NCBI GenBank assembly: GCA_046329555.1
Contig: JAXLUK010000001.1
Coordinates: 744,001 to 808,000 of the forward strand
From: UBA1941 sp046329555
GTDB taxonomy: Bacteria; Bacteroidota; Bacteroidia; Chitinophagales; LD1
Reading direction: 5' to 3'
Length of the DNA stretch: 64,000 nucleotides
Shown one piece after another: positions 30,090 through 40,269 of this stretch (position 1 is the first letter of the stretch; each line of letters starts with the position of its first letter). The notes under the pieces were generated by a model. That model did not search any database, had not been told where the DNA came from, and saw only the letters and a list, made by a program, of their open reading frames with translations. Both the position numbers and the translations under genes were made by a program.

Positions 30090-30826
30090 AGTTAACTTGT
30101 ATTATCATTGATGATGAACCCGAAGTTAGGCAGCTGCTAACAACCTATTTGCTTAAATACTGTTCTACTGTGCAGGTGCTCGGTGAAGCAGGAGATGTGG
30201 AAACGGCATACAGATTGATATCTGAACTAGAACCCGATGTTATCTTTCTTGATGTTTCCATGCCCGGCGATGATGGCTTTCAATTGCTGGAGCGGTTTAA
30301 TCAACGTGATTTTGAGGTTATTTTCGTTACCGCATATGAACGTTATGCGCTACCTGCCCTGAAAGTGTCTGCCATTGATTACCTCCTTAAGCCCATTGAC
30401 ATCGCGGAACTCCAAAAAGCCGTGATGAAAGCGATGGACCGCTTCAAAAATAAAAGTGTGGTTGAAAATCTAGAACTTTTCAAAGAAGCACACATCAACA
30501 AGAAAAGCACTAAACTGGCACTCCCGGTAACAAACGGTCTTCGTTTGGTAAACATCAACGATATTGTAAGATGCGAAGCACTTTCTAATTACACTTCTTT
30601 CCACTTTATTAACCAAAAAGAACTTCTAGTAACGCAAACCATGAAAGAGTATGCTGAGCATCTTGAAAAAAACGGATTCATCAGAGTACATCGGTCGCAT
30701 CTGGTCAATTTAGCTCACATTATTGAATACAACCGCGAAGGTAACCTCATCATGAGCGATGGTTCGCATATAGAAGTCAGTATTCGTCAACGACCTGACC
30801 TGATAACCCGACTAAGAGGCTTGTAA
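30086..30826 (+). CDS. LytTR-family response regulator
   Basis: This 246-aa protein has a receiver domain (1-120; IIIDDEPEVRQLL, phospho-acceptor D56 in VIFLDVSMPG, and the conserved Lys in YLLKPID) and a LytTR DNA-binding domain (about 150-246; VRCEALSNYTSFHF, VHRSHLVNLAHIIEY). Its start overlaps the sensor stop by 4 bp, so it is the cognate partner. The next gene, 248 bases on in the same direction, encodes a giant T9SS protein that may be a target; this is inferred from position only. Confidence 0.95.
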   Translation: MKLTCIIIDDEPEVRQLLTTYLLKYCSTVQVLGEAGDVETAYRLISELEPDVIFLDVSMPGDDGFQLLERFNQRDFEVIFVTAYERYALPALKVSAIDYLLKPIDIAELQKAVMKAMDRFKNKSVVENLELFKEAHINKKSTKLALPVTNGLRLVNINDIVRCEALSNYTSFHFINQKELLVTQTMKEYAEHLEKNGFIRVHRSHLVNLAHIIEYNREGNLIMSDGSHIEVSIRQRPDLITRLRGL

Positions 30827-31073
30827 GGCATCTACGCTTGTTTTCATATTGGCAACGGCGGCTAATTCAAAAGTTGCATTCACTAACTACCGGTTTTATT
30901 ATCCAGGGTACACGGGTATGTTCGTATTCATGTTATGGTAAGTAAAAAGTAGTGAGTAGGGTCAAACAATTGATTTGGATGAAAACCATAAAAACCTCCA
31001 GATTTCGTTTTCCGCTTCTCGTGCTTTCCCCGCAATACCATGTACAGTTTTCTTTTAACTAACAGTTATCATC
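30827..31073. other. Upstream region of the giant T9SS protein gene; candidate LytTR target
   Basis: No terminator was seen after the LytTR gene and no consensus TAnnTTTG box. The segment contains paired ATGTT-type motifs (near 30918-30936), which could be a LytTR-type direct repeat, but the match is weak. Confidence 0.3.
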
Positions 31074-34000
31074 ATGTTTGAATCATTCACAAGCCGTGGT
31101 AAGGCGGCCGAATTCCCCTTCTCTTTAAGCCTACGCCTTGGGGCACTCTCCATATTTTTACTGATGTCTCTTATCAGTTTCTCAGGGCCGCTGATTTCCT
31201 ATATGACCGCTGGCTCTGTGAATGCGATATCACTATCTTATGGAGGTTCCGGAGATTTGATTTATAATTTCAGGAATGGTGCCACCAATACTCCGGCAAA
31301 TAGATATGAGGGATATGCTTCCATTAAGCATTCCGTTGACCCACTACCTAATGTTTATATAACAAGCATTGATTATTCCGTAATTAGTAGTACCGGCACT
31401 GTAGTATCCAGTGGTTCAGTCGTATTTCCCCCTGCTACCCCCACTCCTTCTGCAGCCTACCTCGCCATGATGACGCAGTTGCGAACCTCCGGTATTCAAT
31501 TAGGAACCGGACGTGTTGTAATTGCAGGGCAAAGTACGTTGAGAGTGATAGAACATTACATTTTAGATAACGACTGCAATAATACACCCGCTATTGATAC
31601 AAGAGTGTTTCTGCTATTAGGTGCAAATCAATCGCCGGGTTCAACAAACAACGCCTCTCCTGTAGGCAATACGAATGGGCCCAGCGCCACGGGTATAAAA
31701 TCTGAAGTATCTAAGACGCAAAACAACAATAAAGCGCGCATCTACCGCCTCACACCAAATAATCCAAGCGGTGTTCCAACCACCTTTCCCTGGGAAAACG
31801 CCTGCCACGGAGGAGATAACACGACGGAACAGCACTGGGCATTTTTGGTAGAGATGCCCCGAAACGCCGGAACCACAAATAATGGGAAGATCACAATTGA
31901 CAACCCCGCTAACAACTGGCATACCTTAATCAGGAGAGGATCGGTAACCGTTAATGGAAGCAATGCATCAGGGTATGGCATCAGCCCGACCACTACCGCC
32001 ACAGGTATCAGTACCACGATTGATACTATACCTACAAGCAAAATAGTTCCTCCCAATCCGTACACCCTTGCCAATGGATTCTCAGCAGCGGATGTACCCG
32101 CGGGCAAGATTACCGTCGATTTTTCATCAATGAAATCCGGGGATAGAATTTTGATAGAATTTGATACCTATCGCGCTTGCGCAGGAAACTTCAATCCGCC
32201 CGGTAGCCCTTTAAACCCTATTGGCGATATACAGGATGGCGTGTACTATAACCATTGGCAAATAACTGGACAGTATTTTACACCTTGTTCGCTAACTACT
32301 CCGATCAGTATGACAACAGCTCCGTTATTTACTGCGGGGGTAACCCTGGATCCTCCTCTTATTTCGCCGGCATTGGGAAGTATTGGATATTTGACAACCA
32401 ATAGCATAGCCGGAGGGGGAGGCGGTATTAGTCTAAACAGACCCGGCGCATTGCCTCCATTCACATCGGCCGACCTCACCATGCGTCAGGATTTCAATCC
32501 GTACACTACAGAGCTTTTTGCTCCAACCGGAGGGTGCGCCGAAGCACCTGCGTATTCTCCTTATTCATTTTATATCCGGAACATGATTGCGTTGAACAGT
32601 ACTACAGATGATTTCGACGGCATGTTGTTTCCGAGCACAGGTATAGCTGGTGGCGCCGGTATATCAGGTGGTGCCCCGGGCGAGGTAGGCACTTTGATTG
32701 GTGATATGGAAATAGTACTGGATTTTGATTTTGATAACGGCAACATCAAAATAGACGATGTAGCACTGCCTAGTATAGTGTCGGGCGCTAGAGTGTGGAC
32801 TGCGTTATCCTCGAATATTTCCCACTTCGTAGGTACACCGTCAGTACCTCCGCGCCCTACCTATCCTACCGTGGTGATGAATTCACTATCTAACAAGATA
32901 ACTCGAATCAAATTTGTACTGGATAACTTAACTCGAGCAACGCTAGGAATTTCTACCACCAAGGACTTGAAGGAATTTCTATATGGTTCCTATTTTACAT
33001 TTGGTTTTGTACCATGCTGTAGTTCTGTGAACATGAACCCATTGGTTCGTATCACTACATCTATTATACCTAATCCTGGCACCTGTTCCTCTTGTGCTAT
33101 ACCACTAAGTCAGGTAAGTTCACAGTTTCACATGCACTGTCCGGGATGCAACATCCCCGGAATGTATCTCCATTCATCCGATCTTTCGCGCACCAACCTA
33201 GGACTGGTAGATGCGGATAACAACCGACTGCCAGATAGCAGAGAGGTGATAGATCTTAATGCCCCATCATACGCACCTTACCGAAATATGGTTGAAAGCA
33301 GGACATCAATAGTATATGATCACCTAACAGCCAGGCTTTGGGGAACGCTGGAAGGAGGTGCCGCTGATGGCTTCACTATAACCGACCTCAACAACGCAAT
33401 AGGCGCTGGCAATCGGACCTTCACCGATTTTTATCTCGAACAATTAATCCCCAATGGAGATATAGCCGGCATTGAGTTCGATGCCGCGGCCGGTGCCACC
33501 ATACAATACGGTACGGATCCGCCAATTTCAGGCATTGTTCCAACTATGTACACCTCAGGCAGCAATAGAATATTTGTATACAATCTTCAGGGCACAAGTG
33601 GTGGTGTCGACAACTTTCCTGCACAACTTGCTGCCGGAGCCAAGTTTACAGTAGTATCTCACTACACCGTCACAAAAAACCCTTCGGCTATGACTACCAT
33701 GTCTACTACAGATAAAATGTACATGAGTCTGGGTCATTATCCAACATCCACGCAATCGCCCGCTACGCAATATCAAGGCATACATGATGTAATCGCTGTT
33801 AGTAACGCCTGTACAACATGTACCTCCGCCGTACAAAGGCTCAATGCTGTACTAAACGCAACCAGAATTGGCGGAGCCGGGCCAAGTTATGGTATCTATT
33901 TCTGTACAGGCGGTGGTACCACGCACCGTGTATTCCCGGTTAAAACATACGCAATAACTAAATACAGTTTCAATAATAGTTGCCAGAAAACTATCAATGT

Positions 34001-37000
34001 AGCGGTATCCAGTCAAATTGGAGCACAAATGACCATGCCGGGAAGTTCAATACCCACGGTAGATTATAATGATGTATTCCCTTATGAGTACCGTACCGTT
34101 CCATCTATTCCATTTAGCACCGGAAGTTTTGGTGCACTCTCTACGGGGCCTGTGCTGGTGACTGGTGAACCGCTGAAATTCACAGTGAAACCAATCCTCG
34201 GATTTAATATTCAGCCTGCATCTATGAAAACTGTGGCGCTCTATAAAAAAACGCCTATGCAGCTTCTCAACCTGAATACCGAACTCAATGTAGCCTCAAT
34301 GCTTCGTCATCCAACTGGCGCTCCCAATGATTGGATGCTAGATTTTACGCAAGCTAATTTCATCCCCCCATATACTGCAGCTTCGCCGTTGATAACCACT
34401 TCACCAGCTTCGCTAACAAGTATCACCACATCTAACAATCTGATAAATGCTACAGATAACGCATCTGGACTACCCGCCTTCTTTATCGGGGATGAGACAT
34501 TCTATCAGGATGTTACTTTCAATGTAACACCCGATTGCGACCACTACGCTGGTCCGCAGAGTGTGCCAATTGGTAATACCTATTTGTTAGGTAACGAAGA
34601 AGCATACTCCACAATACCGTCGGATTTTGGTACAAATCCCAATACAATTACCACAGACAGAACATTAGGGCGACTAAACAATGCGCTACTTCCTTCCTAT
34701 ATCAATACTACTTTTTTTGAACCGTGGGTGCCTACCAGTATTGCCGCGCCAGAGAACGCTGTATCAAGCGTGCCTAGTTCTATTTCCAGTTTCAACCCAC
34801 TCAATATGGTATCCCCCTACCCTGCTCTGGTAGGTGGAGGATATCCTCACATCAGTGGAAATACCATAGACAATCTCTTCGTGTTTGAAGCCTCTGGCTA
34901 CATAGCCGATGGTACGGTGAATACACCCGCCATGCCAAAAAATCTGTTCTTCTACATGGAAATACCGGCTATACCCGCTTCCCCATTTACCGCTGCACCA
35001 ATTTTGTTAGACTATCTCGGGCACACCGTGACCCTAGAATCATTTAAGGTGGAATGCCCGGCAGGAAGTAACGACCTGAAGACAATCGTTCCTACCTACT
35101 TTTCTATAGGAACACACCACTATGTAGGGTATAAGATTGATCCAGCTTATTTCTTCTCCGCTAGTAAACCTAGCTTTTATACTATCACTGGAACCACCGG
35201 CACGCCTGCAAAAACAGTAGGCTATTATCACGTGGTACTTGGCTATAACGACTGCTATTTCGCCACAACCAGCACACTGCCCCGTACCGTCACTTTTGAT
35301 CCTCACATAATTTGGACCTGCAACGATGATAACCCCTTAGTTAGTTTGCCAGGGGCTACATATCACACCTATGGTACCTGGGCCAACGCAACTGGATCAG
35401 ATCTTTGTATGCAAACAGCCCAGTATTATGATCCCGCACACCTGCCTGAAGTAGGATTTGTGGACGCTGGTGGAAACTCGGCATTCTCTCTGGCACCTAC
35501 ATCCATGTCTTGTGGTGGTAACAACTTTCAGGTTGATTTATCGGCTACTACATATGGTGGCATTGGCCGTATCACACCAAAAATTACCATACCAGCTGGT
35601 TTTACACTCAGCAATGTCAAAATGCAGATTGGTAGCGGCACTATTTACAACTTGGCGATACCTTCACCTACTGGAACTAGCTATTCATTTACTTCCATCG
35701 TTGGCGGGTCAGCAACCAGCATTGCTGACTTGACTGATTTTACAACAACTTCTGTAGTGGGCGTAAATGGATTCACCAATGCCAGTCCGGTAATACATCT
35801 CAGTTTCTCGCTAACGCCGGTATGTAGTGTTCCGCCTGCCAGTGGCTATGTCGTTCAGGTAGCTTGGAATGCAGTGAAATACTGCAATCTTTCAGATGTC
35901 ATTTCACCGATTTGTACAGCTTCCACAAACCCGATAGTAGGAGCCGACTGTTCAGGAACTACCGCTGTGGCATCGCCCGACAACATTTGCTCGGGAGGCA
36001 CGAGTACACTGACGGCAACAGGAGGATCGTCATACACCTGGTCTGCTTATAGTGTACCGTCAGGAGCTACTGCCGGAATGTCAACTATATCAGGGGCTGC
36101 AATAGCTGTGTCACCTACCAATACCACCACAGCTGACCTCACCGTAACCTATCAGGTAAACATCGTTTCAGGTACCTGTACCATACCCAGAATGGTTGCC
36201 GTAATTGTTCACCCAACAGCCAATGTAAATGCCGGTTTGCCACTGTCGCCTATATGCGCTAATAGCACCGCTACCGTACCGTTGGGCGGCTCCTTTAGTG
36301 GCGCAGCAACAGGCGCCGTATGGACTGCCGTACCCGCTGTGGGTACTTTCGCCAACAATTCTGGCGCTACTCCGGCATTAACCACTTACACCCCACCTGC
36401 TGGCTTTACAGGAACCATTGACCTTTGGCTCACTTGCTTACCTGCTGGAATCTCCTGTGGTGTTACATCAATAACAAAATCATTACAAGTTATTGCTGCA
36501 TCCACCGCTACTCCTAGCATCTCAATTAGTATGAACCAACCCAATGCTCCGGCACCAATACATCTGCCGGCAGGGGGCGCTACACCACCTATCCAACCTT
36601 CGTTAGAACATTGGGTAGGCGTCAACTACTTTTCCCAATATAATAATCCCACTATAGCCCCTATAACAACACCTACACCGGCTAACGCGGCCACCGGTGG
36701 GTTTTATCAAACCTCAGGTGTTGATCATGAGGCCGGCAATTATCCTCCGGGTATGAGTACCTATCTGGATCAAGGGCACACCAATTACTGCACCCTTACT
36801 GGTGTCGATTTTCAGTCTATCGCTACAAATGCTGATAATCCTGTAGGATCAGGATGGCAACAAGTATGGCAAATAACAAATAACAATGCCGCCAACAGTA
36901 CCTATCATAATATAGGATATACCGCTTGCCCGGGTACAGGACAACAATGGGGATCAAATGCGTTGCCTGAAGGTATATACCATGTGCGTTGCCACCTATA

Positions 37001-37703
37001 TCCCACCTGCAATACCACCAACATGGTAACATCAAACGAGTTAGAGTTTCGTATTAGTAGGCCTTGGGATCCTAGTCCTACTATTGACGTTAGTGTAGAT
37101 GCCAATTGTCATATCAATATTGACGCCACACATGATATTCCAAATGATGCGTCATTCACCCATTACAAATGGGGCATACTTCTGAATAGTGGTACTTCAG
37201 TTAACTTCAGCGCAAGTGGATCAACAAATACTAATTTTGCGCTGCCCGCGCCATATGTATGGAGCGACGTATCTGCTGTGATTTGTACAGTAACTGTGTT
37301 AAACAACAGTCGCACAGTTTGTATTACACCGGGTAGCCGAACTTTTAGTATGACTGTTACTCCGGGTAGCCCTTGCATTACACTGAGTCCACCTGCGTTT
37401 CTTTATAAGCAAACTCCTGCTAACGAAGTAGAAGCATTGGTACAAACCTCCTTAAACACACTTTTAATTAAACCAAATCCAGCTACCAGCAACGTTGAGT
37501 TTACCTATACTTTTGCAGAACAACCTGCTAATGGCAATATATCAATATACAACGTGCTTGGTCAGTTAGTAAAAACCATTGCACTTACGGAAACTGCTGG
37601 TAATAAAGACGTCAATATCGAGGACCTTGCTCCAGGTAACTACACCGTAACTTTAAACAACAAACAACAAAAAGTTTCAGTGAAACGCCTGGTGAAAGAG
37701 TAA
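31074..37703 (+). CDS. Giant T9SS-secreted surface protein (2209 aa)
   Basis: The N-terminus has a membrane-targeting segment (about 20-45, LRLGALSIFLLMSLISFSGPL), so it is exported. Most of the protein is a long beta-rich stretch rich in Pro, Thr, Ser, Gly and Asn that I do not recognise. It includes Cys-rich clusters (for example CSSCAIPLSQVSSQFHMHCP and CPGCNIPGM near 680-700) that may be disulfides or a metal site. Near 1620-1810 are PKD/Ig-like modules (CSGGTSTLTATGGSSYTWSA, and NAGLPLSPICANSTATVPLG). The final ~80 residues are a type A T9SS sorting domain (LLIKPNPATSNVEF ... ISIYNVLGQLVKTI ... GNYTVTLNN). Codon use is more AT-rich than the window average, like the two-component genes upstream. 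Confidence 0.85.
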   Translation: MFESFTSRGKAAEFPFSLSLRLGALSIFLLMSLISFSGPLISYMTAGSVNAISLSYGGSGDLIYNFRNGATNTPANRYEGYASIKHSVDPLPNVYITSIDYSVISSTGTVVSSGSVVFPPATPTPSAAYLAMMTQLRTSGIQLGTGRVVIAGQSTLRVIEHYILDNDCNNTPAIDTRVFLLLGANQSPGSTNNASPVGNTNGPSATGIKSEVSKTQNNNKARIYRLTPNNPSGVPTTFPWENACHGGDNTTEQHWAFLVEMPRNAGTTNNGKITIDNPANNWHTLIRRGSVTVNGSNASGYGISPTTTATGISTTIDTIPTSKIVPPNPYTLANGFSAADVPAGKITVDFSSMKSGDRILIEFDTYRACAGNFNPPGSPLNPIGDIQDGVYYNHWQITGQYFTPCSLTTPISMTTAPLFTAGVTLDPPLISPALGSIGYLTTNSIAGGGGGISLNRPGALPPFTSADLTMRQDFNPYTTELFAPTGGCAEAPAYSPYSFYIRNMIALNSTTDDFDGMLFPSTGIAGGAGISGGAPGEVGTLIGDMEIVLDFDFDNGNIKIDDVALPSIVSGARVWTALSSNISHFVGTPSVPPRPTYPTVVMNSLSNKITRIKFVLDNLTRATLGISTTKDLKEFLYGSYFTFGFVPCCSSVNMNPLVRITTSIIPNPGTCSSCAIPLSQVSSQFHMHCPGCNIPGMYLHSSDLSRTNLGLVDADNNRLPDSREVIDLNAPSYAPYRNMVESRTSIVYDHLTARLWGTLEGGAADGFTITDLNNAIGAGNRTFTDFYLEQLIPNGDIAGIEFDAAAGATIQYGTDPPISGIVPTMYTSGSNRIFVYNLQGTSGGVDNFPAQLAAGAKFTVVSHYTVTKNPSAMTTMSTTDKMYMSLGHYPTSTQSPATQYQGIHDVIAVSNACTTCTSAVQRLNAVLNATRIGGAGPSYGIYFCTGGGTTHRVFPVKTYAITKYSFNNSCQKTINVAVSSQIGAQMTMPGSSIPTVDYNDVFPYEYRTVPSIPFSTGSFGALSTGPVLVTGEPLKFTVKPILGFNIQPASMKTVALYKKTPMQLLNLNTELNVASMLRHPTGAPNDWMLDFTQANFIPPYTAASPLITTSPASLTSITTSNNLINATDNASGLPAFFIGDETFYQDVTFNVTPDCDHYAGPQSVPIGNTYLLGNEEAYSTIPSDFGTNPNTITTDRTLGRLNNALLPSYINTTFFEPWVPTSIAAPENAVSSVPSSISSFNPLNMVSPYPALVGGGYPHISGNTIDNLFVFEASGYIADGTVNTPAMPKNLFFYMEIPAIPASPFTAAPILLDYLGHTVTLESFKVECPAGSNDLKTIVPTYFSIGTHHYVGYKIDPAYFFSASKPSFYTITGTTGTPAKTVGYYHVVLGYNDCYFATTSTLPRTVTFDPHIIWTCNDDNPLVSLPGATYHTYGTWANATGSDLCMQTAQYYDPAHLPEVGFVDAGGNSAFSLAPTSMSCGGNNFQVDLSATTYGGIGRITPKITIPAGFTLSNVKMQIGSGTIYNLAIPSPTGTSYSFTSIVGGSATSIADLTDFTTTSVVGVNGFTNASPVIHLSFSLTPVCSVPPASGYVVQVAWNAVKYCNLSDVISPICTASTNPIVGADCSGTTAVASPDNICSGGTSTLTATGGSSYTWSAYSVPSGATAGMSTISGAAIAVSPTNTTTADLTVTYQVNIVSGTCTIPRMVAVIVHPTANVNAGLPLSPICANSTATVPLGGSFSGAATGAVWTAVPAVGTFANNSGATPALTTYTPPAGFTGTIDLWLTCLPAGISCGVTSITKSLQVIAASTATPSISISMNQPNAPAPIHLPAGGATPPIQPSLEHWVGVNYFSQYNNPTIAPITTPTPANAATGGFYQTSGVDHEAGNYPPGMSTYLDQGHTNYCTLTGVDFQSIATNADNPVGSGWQQVWQITNNNAANSTYHNIGYTACPGTGQQWGSNALPEGIYHVRCHLYPTCNTTNMVTSNELEFRISRPWDPSPTIDVSVDANCHINIDATHDIPNDASFTHYKWGILLNSGTSVNFSASGSTNTNFALPAPYVWSDVSAVICTVTVLNNSRTVCITPGSRTFSMTVTPGSPCITLSPPAFLYKQTPANEVEALVQTSLNTLLIKPNPATSNVEFTYTFAEQPANGNISIYNVLGQLVKTIALTETAGNKDVNIEDLAPGNYTVTLNNKQQKVSVKRLVKE

Positions 37704-37725
37704 AAAAGTTAGAAAGGCATCAGCA

Positions 37726-37755
37726 AACCCTGCTCATGATATCATGAGCAGGGTT
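37726..37755 (+). terminator. Perfect-palindrome terminator after the giant protein
   Basis: AACCCTGCTCATGAT (37726-37740) and its exact reverse complement (37741-37755) form a 15-bp stem with essentially no loop, followed by CTTTTTTTT. It ends transcription 50 bases after the T9SS protein gene. Confidence 0.92.
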
Positions 37756-38066
37756 CTTTTTTTAAGCAATAACGTCATTCAAAACTCCTTATCAAATACC
37801 ATAGCTCAAGGATAAGCGAAATCCGATGAAGGCTAACATCCAAAACATCCCCTCATTGGTAAACTGGTAGATATGTATTGTAGGCCATATTGTGCATCGT
37901 ATTTTCTCCAAAACTGAAAGGCTTCATCAGCTCTCTACTCGGCCATCTCTATGCAGCAGCCCCCTGATGTAATCACTACAGAAAACTCCATACTAGAATT
38001 AGTTTCTGCTCGGTGAAACAAATACATCGCACTGGTTCCGCAACAAATCGTCAATAAACACAATAA
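37756..38066. other. Gene-free interval with no clear feature
   Basis: The interval lies between the terminator and repeat copy B. A 72-codon minus-strand frame extends from the repeat into it, but its N-terminal half is the repeat read in one frame, so I do not call it a gene. No promoter, RNA or mobile-element signal was recognised. Confidence 0.5.
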
Positions 38067-38191
38067 TGCCGCCCTGCGCCTACGGCGCAGCCGGGCTGCT
38101 TCGGGGTACGCTTCGCTTCCGTGCTCCACTGCGTTGCGCACCTCGCCCGCCACAGCGGGCTCGCCCTGCGCATCCCTGGCGGTTAGCGCCT
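38067..38191. repeat. GC-rich intergenic hairpin repeat, copy B (125 bp)
   Basis: It is nearly identical to copy A (about 121 of 125 positions) and, like it, lies between convergent genes. Three of the four differences fall in the 4-nt loop of the CCCGC/GCGGG hairpin (TATG in A, CACA in B), so the stem is unchanged. Confidence 0.85.
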
Positions 38192-38235
38192 CCTGCCTAA
38201 GTTATCTGCTTTAGTGAAAAGGCCCGTAGCCGATG

Positions 38236-39213
38236 CTACAAAAATCCTTTTTCTTTCATCCAGTCGTCGTTGTACACTTTCGCCACATAACGACTGCCGT
38301 GATCGTGGAAGATAATCACTACCACATCATCCTTCGTAAACCGATCAGCCATTTGCAAAACACCCTGTAAAACGGCACCACCCGAGTAGCCGGTAAAAAT
38401 GCCTTCTTCCTCTGCTAAACGACGACACATCAGCGCTGCATCTTTATCGGTTACTTGTTCAATGTAATCAATCTTGTCAAAGTCAAAATTTCCCGGGATA
38501 ATATCTTGTCCAATACCTTCAATCAGGTACGGATAAGCCTGCGTCATATCCATAGCACCGGTTTCTTTGTATTTCTTGAGCAAAGAACCGTAGGCATCTA
38601 CACCCAGTGTTTGCACCGCAGGATTTTTTTCTTTCAAAAACATCGACGTGCCGGTAATCGTTCCACCCGTGCCAATCGTCACAACAAATTTTGTGATCTT
38701 ACCATCCGTTTGTTCCCAAATTTCCGGACCAGTAGATAAATAATGCGCCTTGCGGTTAGATAAGTTTTCATACTGATTCACGAAGTAACTATTCGGCGTT
38801 TCTTCGGCCAGGCGCTCTGCCACGCGGTGGTAATTCTGCGGATCGTCGTTGGTTACATTCGTAGGACAAACCACCACCTTAGCACCTAATCCGCGCAGTG
38901 CATCAATCTTCTCTTTTGATTGTTTATCCGTAGTAGTGAAAATACATTTGTATCCCTTCACCGCCGCGGCTAAAGCCAATCCCATGCCGGTGTTTCCCGA
39001 GGTACACTCAATAATAGTTCCGCCCGGCTTCAGCAAGCCCTGGGCTTCCGCATCCAACACCATCTGATAACCAATTCGGTCTTTAATCGAATTACCCGGA
39101 TTGAAGTATTCCACCTTGGCTAAAAACAAGCCCGGCAAATCTTTGGTGATCTTGTTCAGCTTGATCAATGGCGTGTTGCCAATGGTCTCTAAAATATTCT
39201 GATAGTATTTCAT
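38236..39213 (-). CDS. PLP-dependent cystathionine beta-synthase / cysteine synthase family enzyme
   Basis: This 325-aa fold-type II PLP enzyme is cytosolic. It has the family pattern: FNPGNSIKDRIG with the PLP-binding Lys K44, the SGNTG phosphate-clamp loop, and the GTGGTITG PLP-phosphate loop. The FHDHGSRYVAKVYNDDW C-terminus and STGPEIWEQT segment look more like cystathionine beta-synthase cores than CysK. There are no regulatory CBS domains and no heme-binding region. It may make cystathionine from serine and homocysteine, or cysteine from O-acetylserine; the sequence does not separate these. A TACCTTCG box at 39220-39227 on the minus strand sits just before the start. Confidence 0.85.
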   Translation of the reverse strand: MKYYQNILETIGNTPLIKLNKITKDLPGLFLAKVEYFNPGNSIKDRIGYQMVLDAEAQGLLKPGGTIIECTSGNTGMGLALAAAVKGYKCIFTTTDKQSKEKIDALRGLGAKVVVCPTNVTNDDPQNYHRVAERLAEETPNSYFVNQYENLSNRKAHYLSTGPEIWEQTDGKITKFVVTIGTGGTITGTSMFLKEKNPAVQTLGVDAYGSLLKKYKETGAMDMTQAYPYLIEGIGQDIIPGNFDFDKIDYIEQVTDKDAALMCRRLAEEEGIFTGYSGGAVLQGVLQMADRFTKDDVVVIIFHDHGSRYVAKVYNDDWMKEKGFL

Positions 39214-39249
39214 CAGGGGCGAAGGTAGAATTTGCAGGCTAATTGATAA

Positions 39250-40269
39250 ATGGAAGTTTTGCCCCGCGCTTTGTACCTTTACCCCACAAACTTCAGTTAC
39301 TTGGAATTACGTTTTAATCCGTTGCTGCGCACCTACACCATGGTGGCTACTAATCGCCAACACCGTCCGAATCTGGAAGCCAATTACTGCGCCTTTTGTC
39401 CGGGCCCCGGAAAAAAAGTGCCGGAACATTTCGATGTCCTCTCCTATCCAAACGATTTCCCGGTATTGTCACAACAGCCGGAAACCGTTGCCGCCACAGG
39501 GTTTGAGTCATTCATCAATCAACCCGCCTACGGCCGTTGCGAGGTGATATTGTATTCTCCGGATCATCACAAACAGTTGTACGACCTCAGCGATGAACAT
39601 GTATTGAAGTTGGTGCATTTGTGGCGCAACCGGTTTGCTGAATTGCGTGCCGACCCCAACATTCAATACATTTTTGAATTTGAAAATCGCGGAGAAGAAG
39701 TGGGGGTAACCATGCATCACCCACACGGCCAATTATACGCCTACAGTTGGATTCCCACCAAAATCAAAATGGAGTTAGATAACTGCAAACACTACTTTCA
39801 GGAAACCGGGCGAAATTTGTTTGCCGATTTGAATCGCGATGAACAGGCGTATGGCAAAAGAGTAGTTGCTGAAAATGATTCGTTCATTGCGTACATTCCC
39901 TATTTCACCGATTATCCTTTTGGCGTTTTTGTGGTGAGCAAGGCCCTAAAGCCAGATATTACGTGTTTCACCGAAGAAGAAAATCGGGATCTGGCCATGA
40001 TCCTGAAACAATTAGTGCGCGGTTTCGATCGCATTTATGATCGGCCATTTCCTTACATGATGTGCATTCATCAGCAACCCGTTAACCATGCCGATTATGC
40101 GGATAGCGCGGCATACTACGCCTTCCATATTGAATTCTATCCACCACTTCGTGCCAAAGACAAAATCAAATGGTATTCCGGCAGCGAAATGGGTGCCGGC
40201 GCGGCGGCTAACCCTTTAGATGTGGATGTGTGTGCGGCACAATTACGCGCTTGTATACAACAGGCTTAG
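39250..40269 (+). CDS. galT: Galactose-1-phosphate uridylyltransferase
   Basis: This 339-aa enzyme of the Leloir pathway exchanges UMP between UDP-glucose and galactose-1-phosphate. The HPH catalytic triplet is at 157-159 (H159 would be the covalent nucleophile), followed by GQ. The zinc site has CxxC at C47/C50 (YCAFCPG). A second His motif (FHIEFYPPLR) and the NRQHRPN substrate segment are also typical. The ATG at 39250 is 36 bases from the divergent PLP-enzyme start. No galK or galE is adjacent. The stop overlaps the convergent squalene monooxygenase gene by 4 bp. Confidence 0.93.
   Translation: MEVLPRALYLYPTNFSYLELRFNPLLRTYTMVATNRQHRPNLEANYCAFCPGPGKKVPEHFDVLSYPNDFPVLSQQPETVAATGFESFINQPAYGRCEVILYSPDHHKQLYDLSDEHVLKLVHLWRNRFAELRADPNIQYIFEFENRGEEVGVTMHHPHGQLYAYSWIPTKIKMELDNCKHYFQETGRNLFADLNRDEQAYGKRVVAENDSFIAYIPYFTDYPFGVFVVSKALKPDITCFTEEENRDLAMILKQLVRGFDRIYDRPFPYMMCIHQQPVNHADYADSAAYYAFHIEFYPPLRAKDKIKWYSGSEMGAGAAANPLDVDVCAAQLRACIQQA

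Noticed and set aside
37935..38153. A 72-codon minus-strand frame starting MAGEVRNAVEHGSEAY.
   Set aside because: Its first part is repeat copy B translated; the same kind of frame (MGEVRNVVEHGSEA) appears at 54475-54699 over copy C. The repeat explains it better than a gene.
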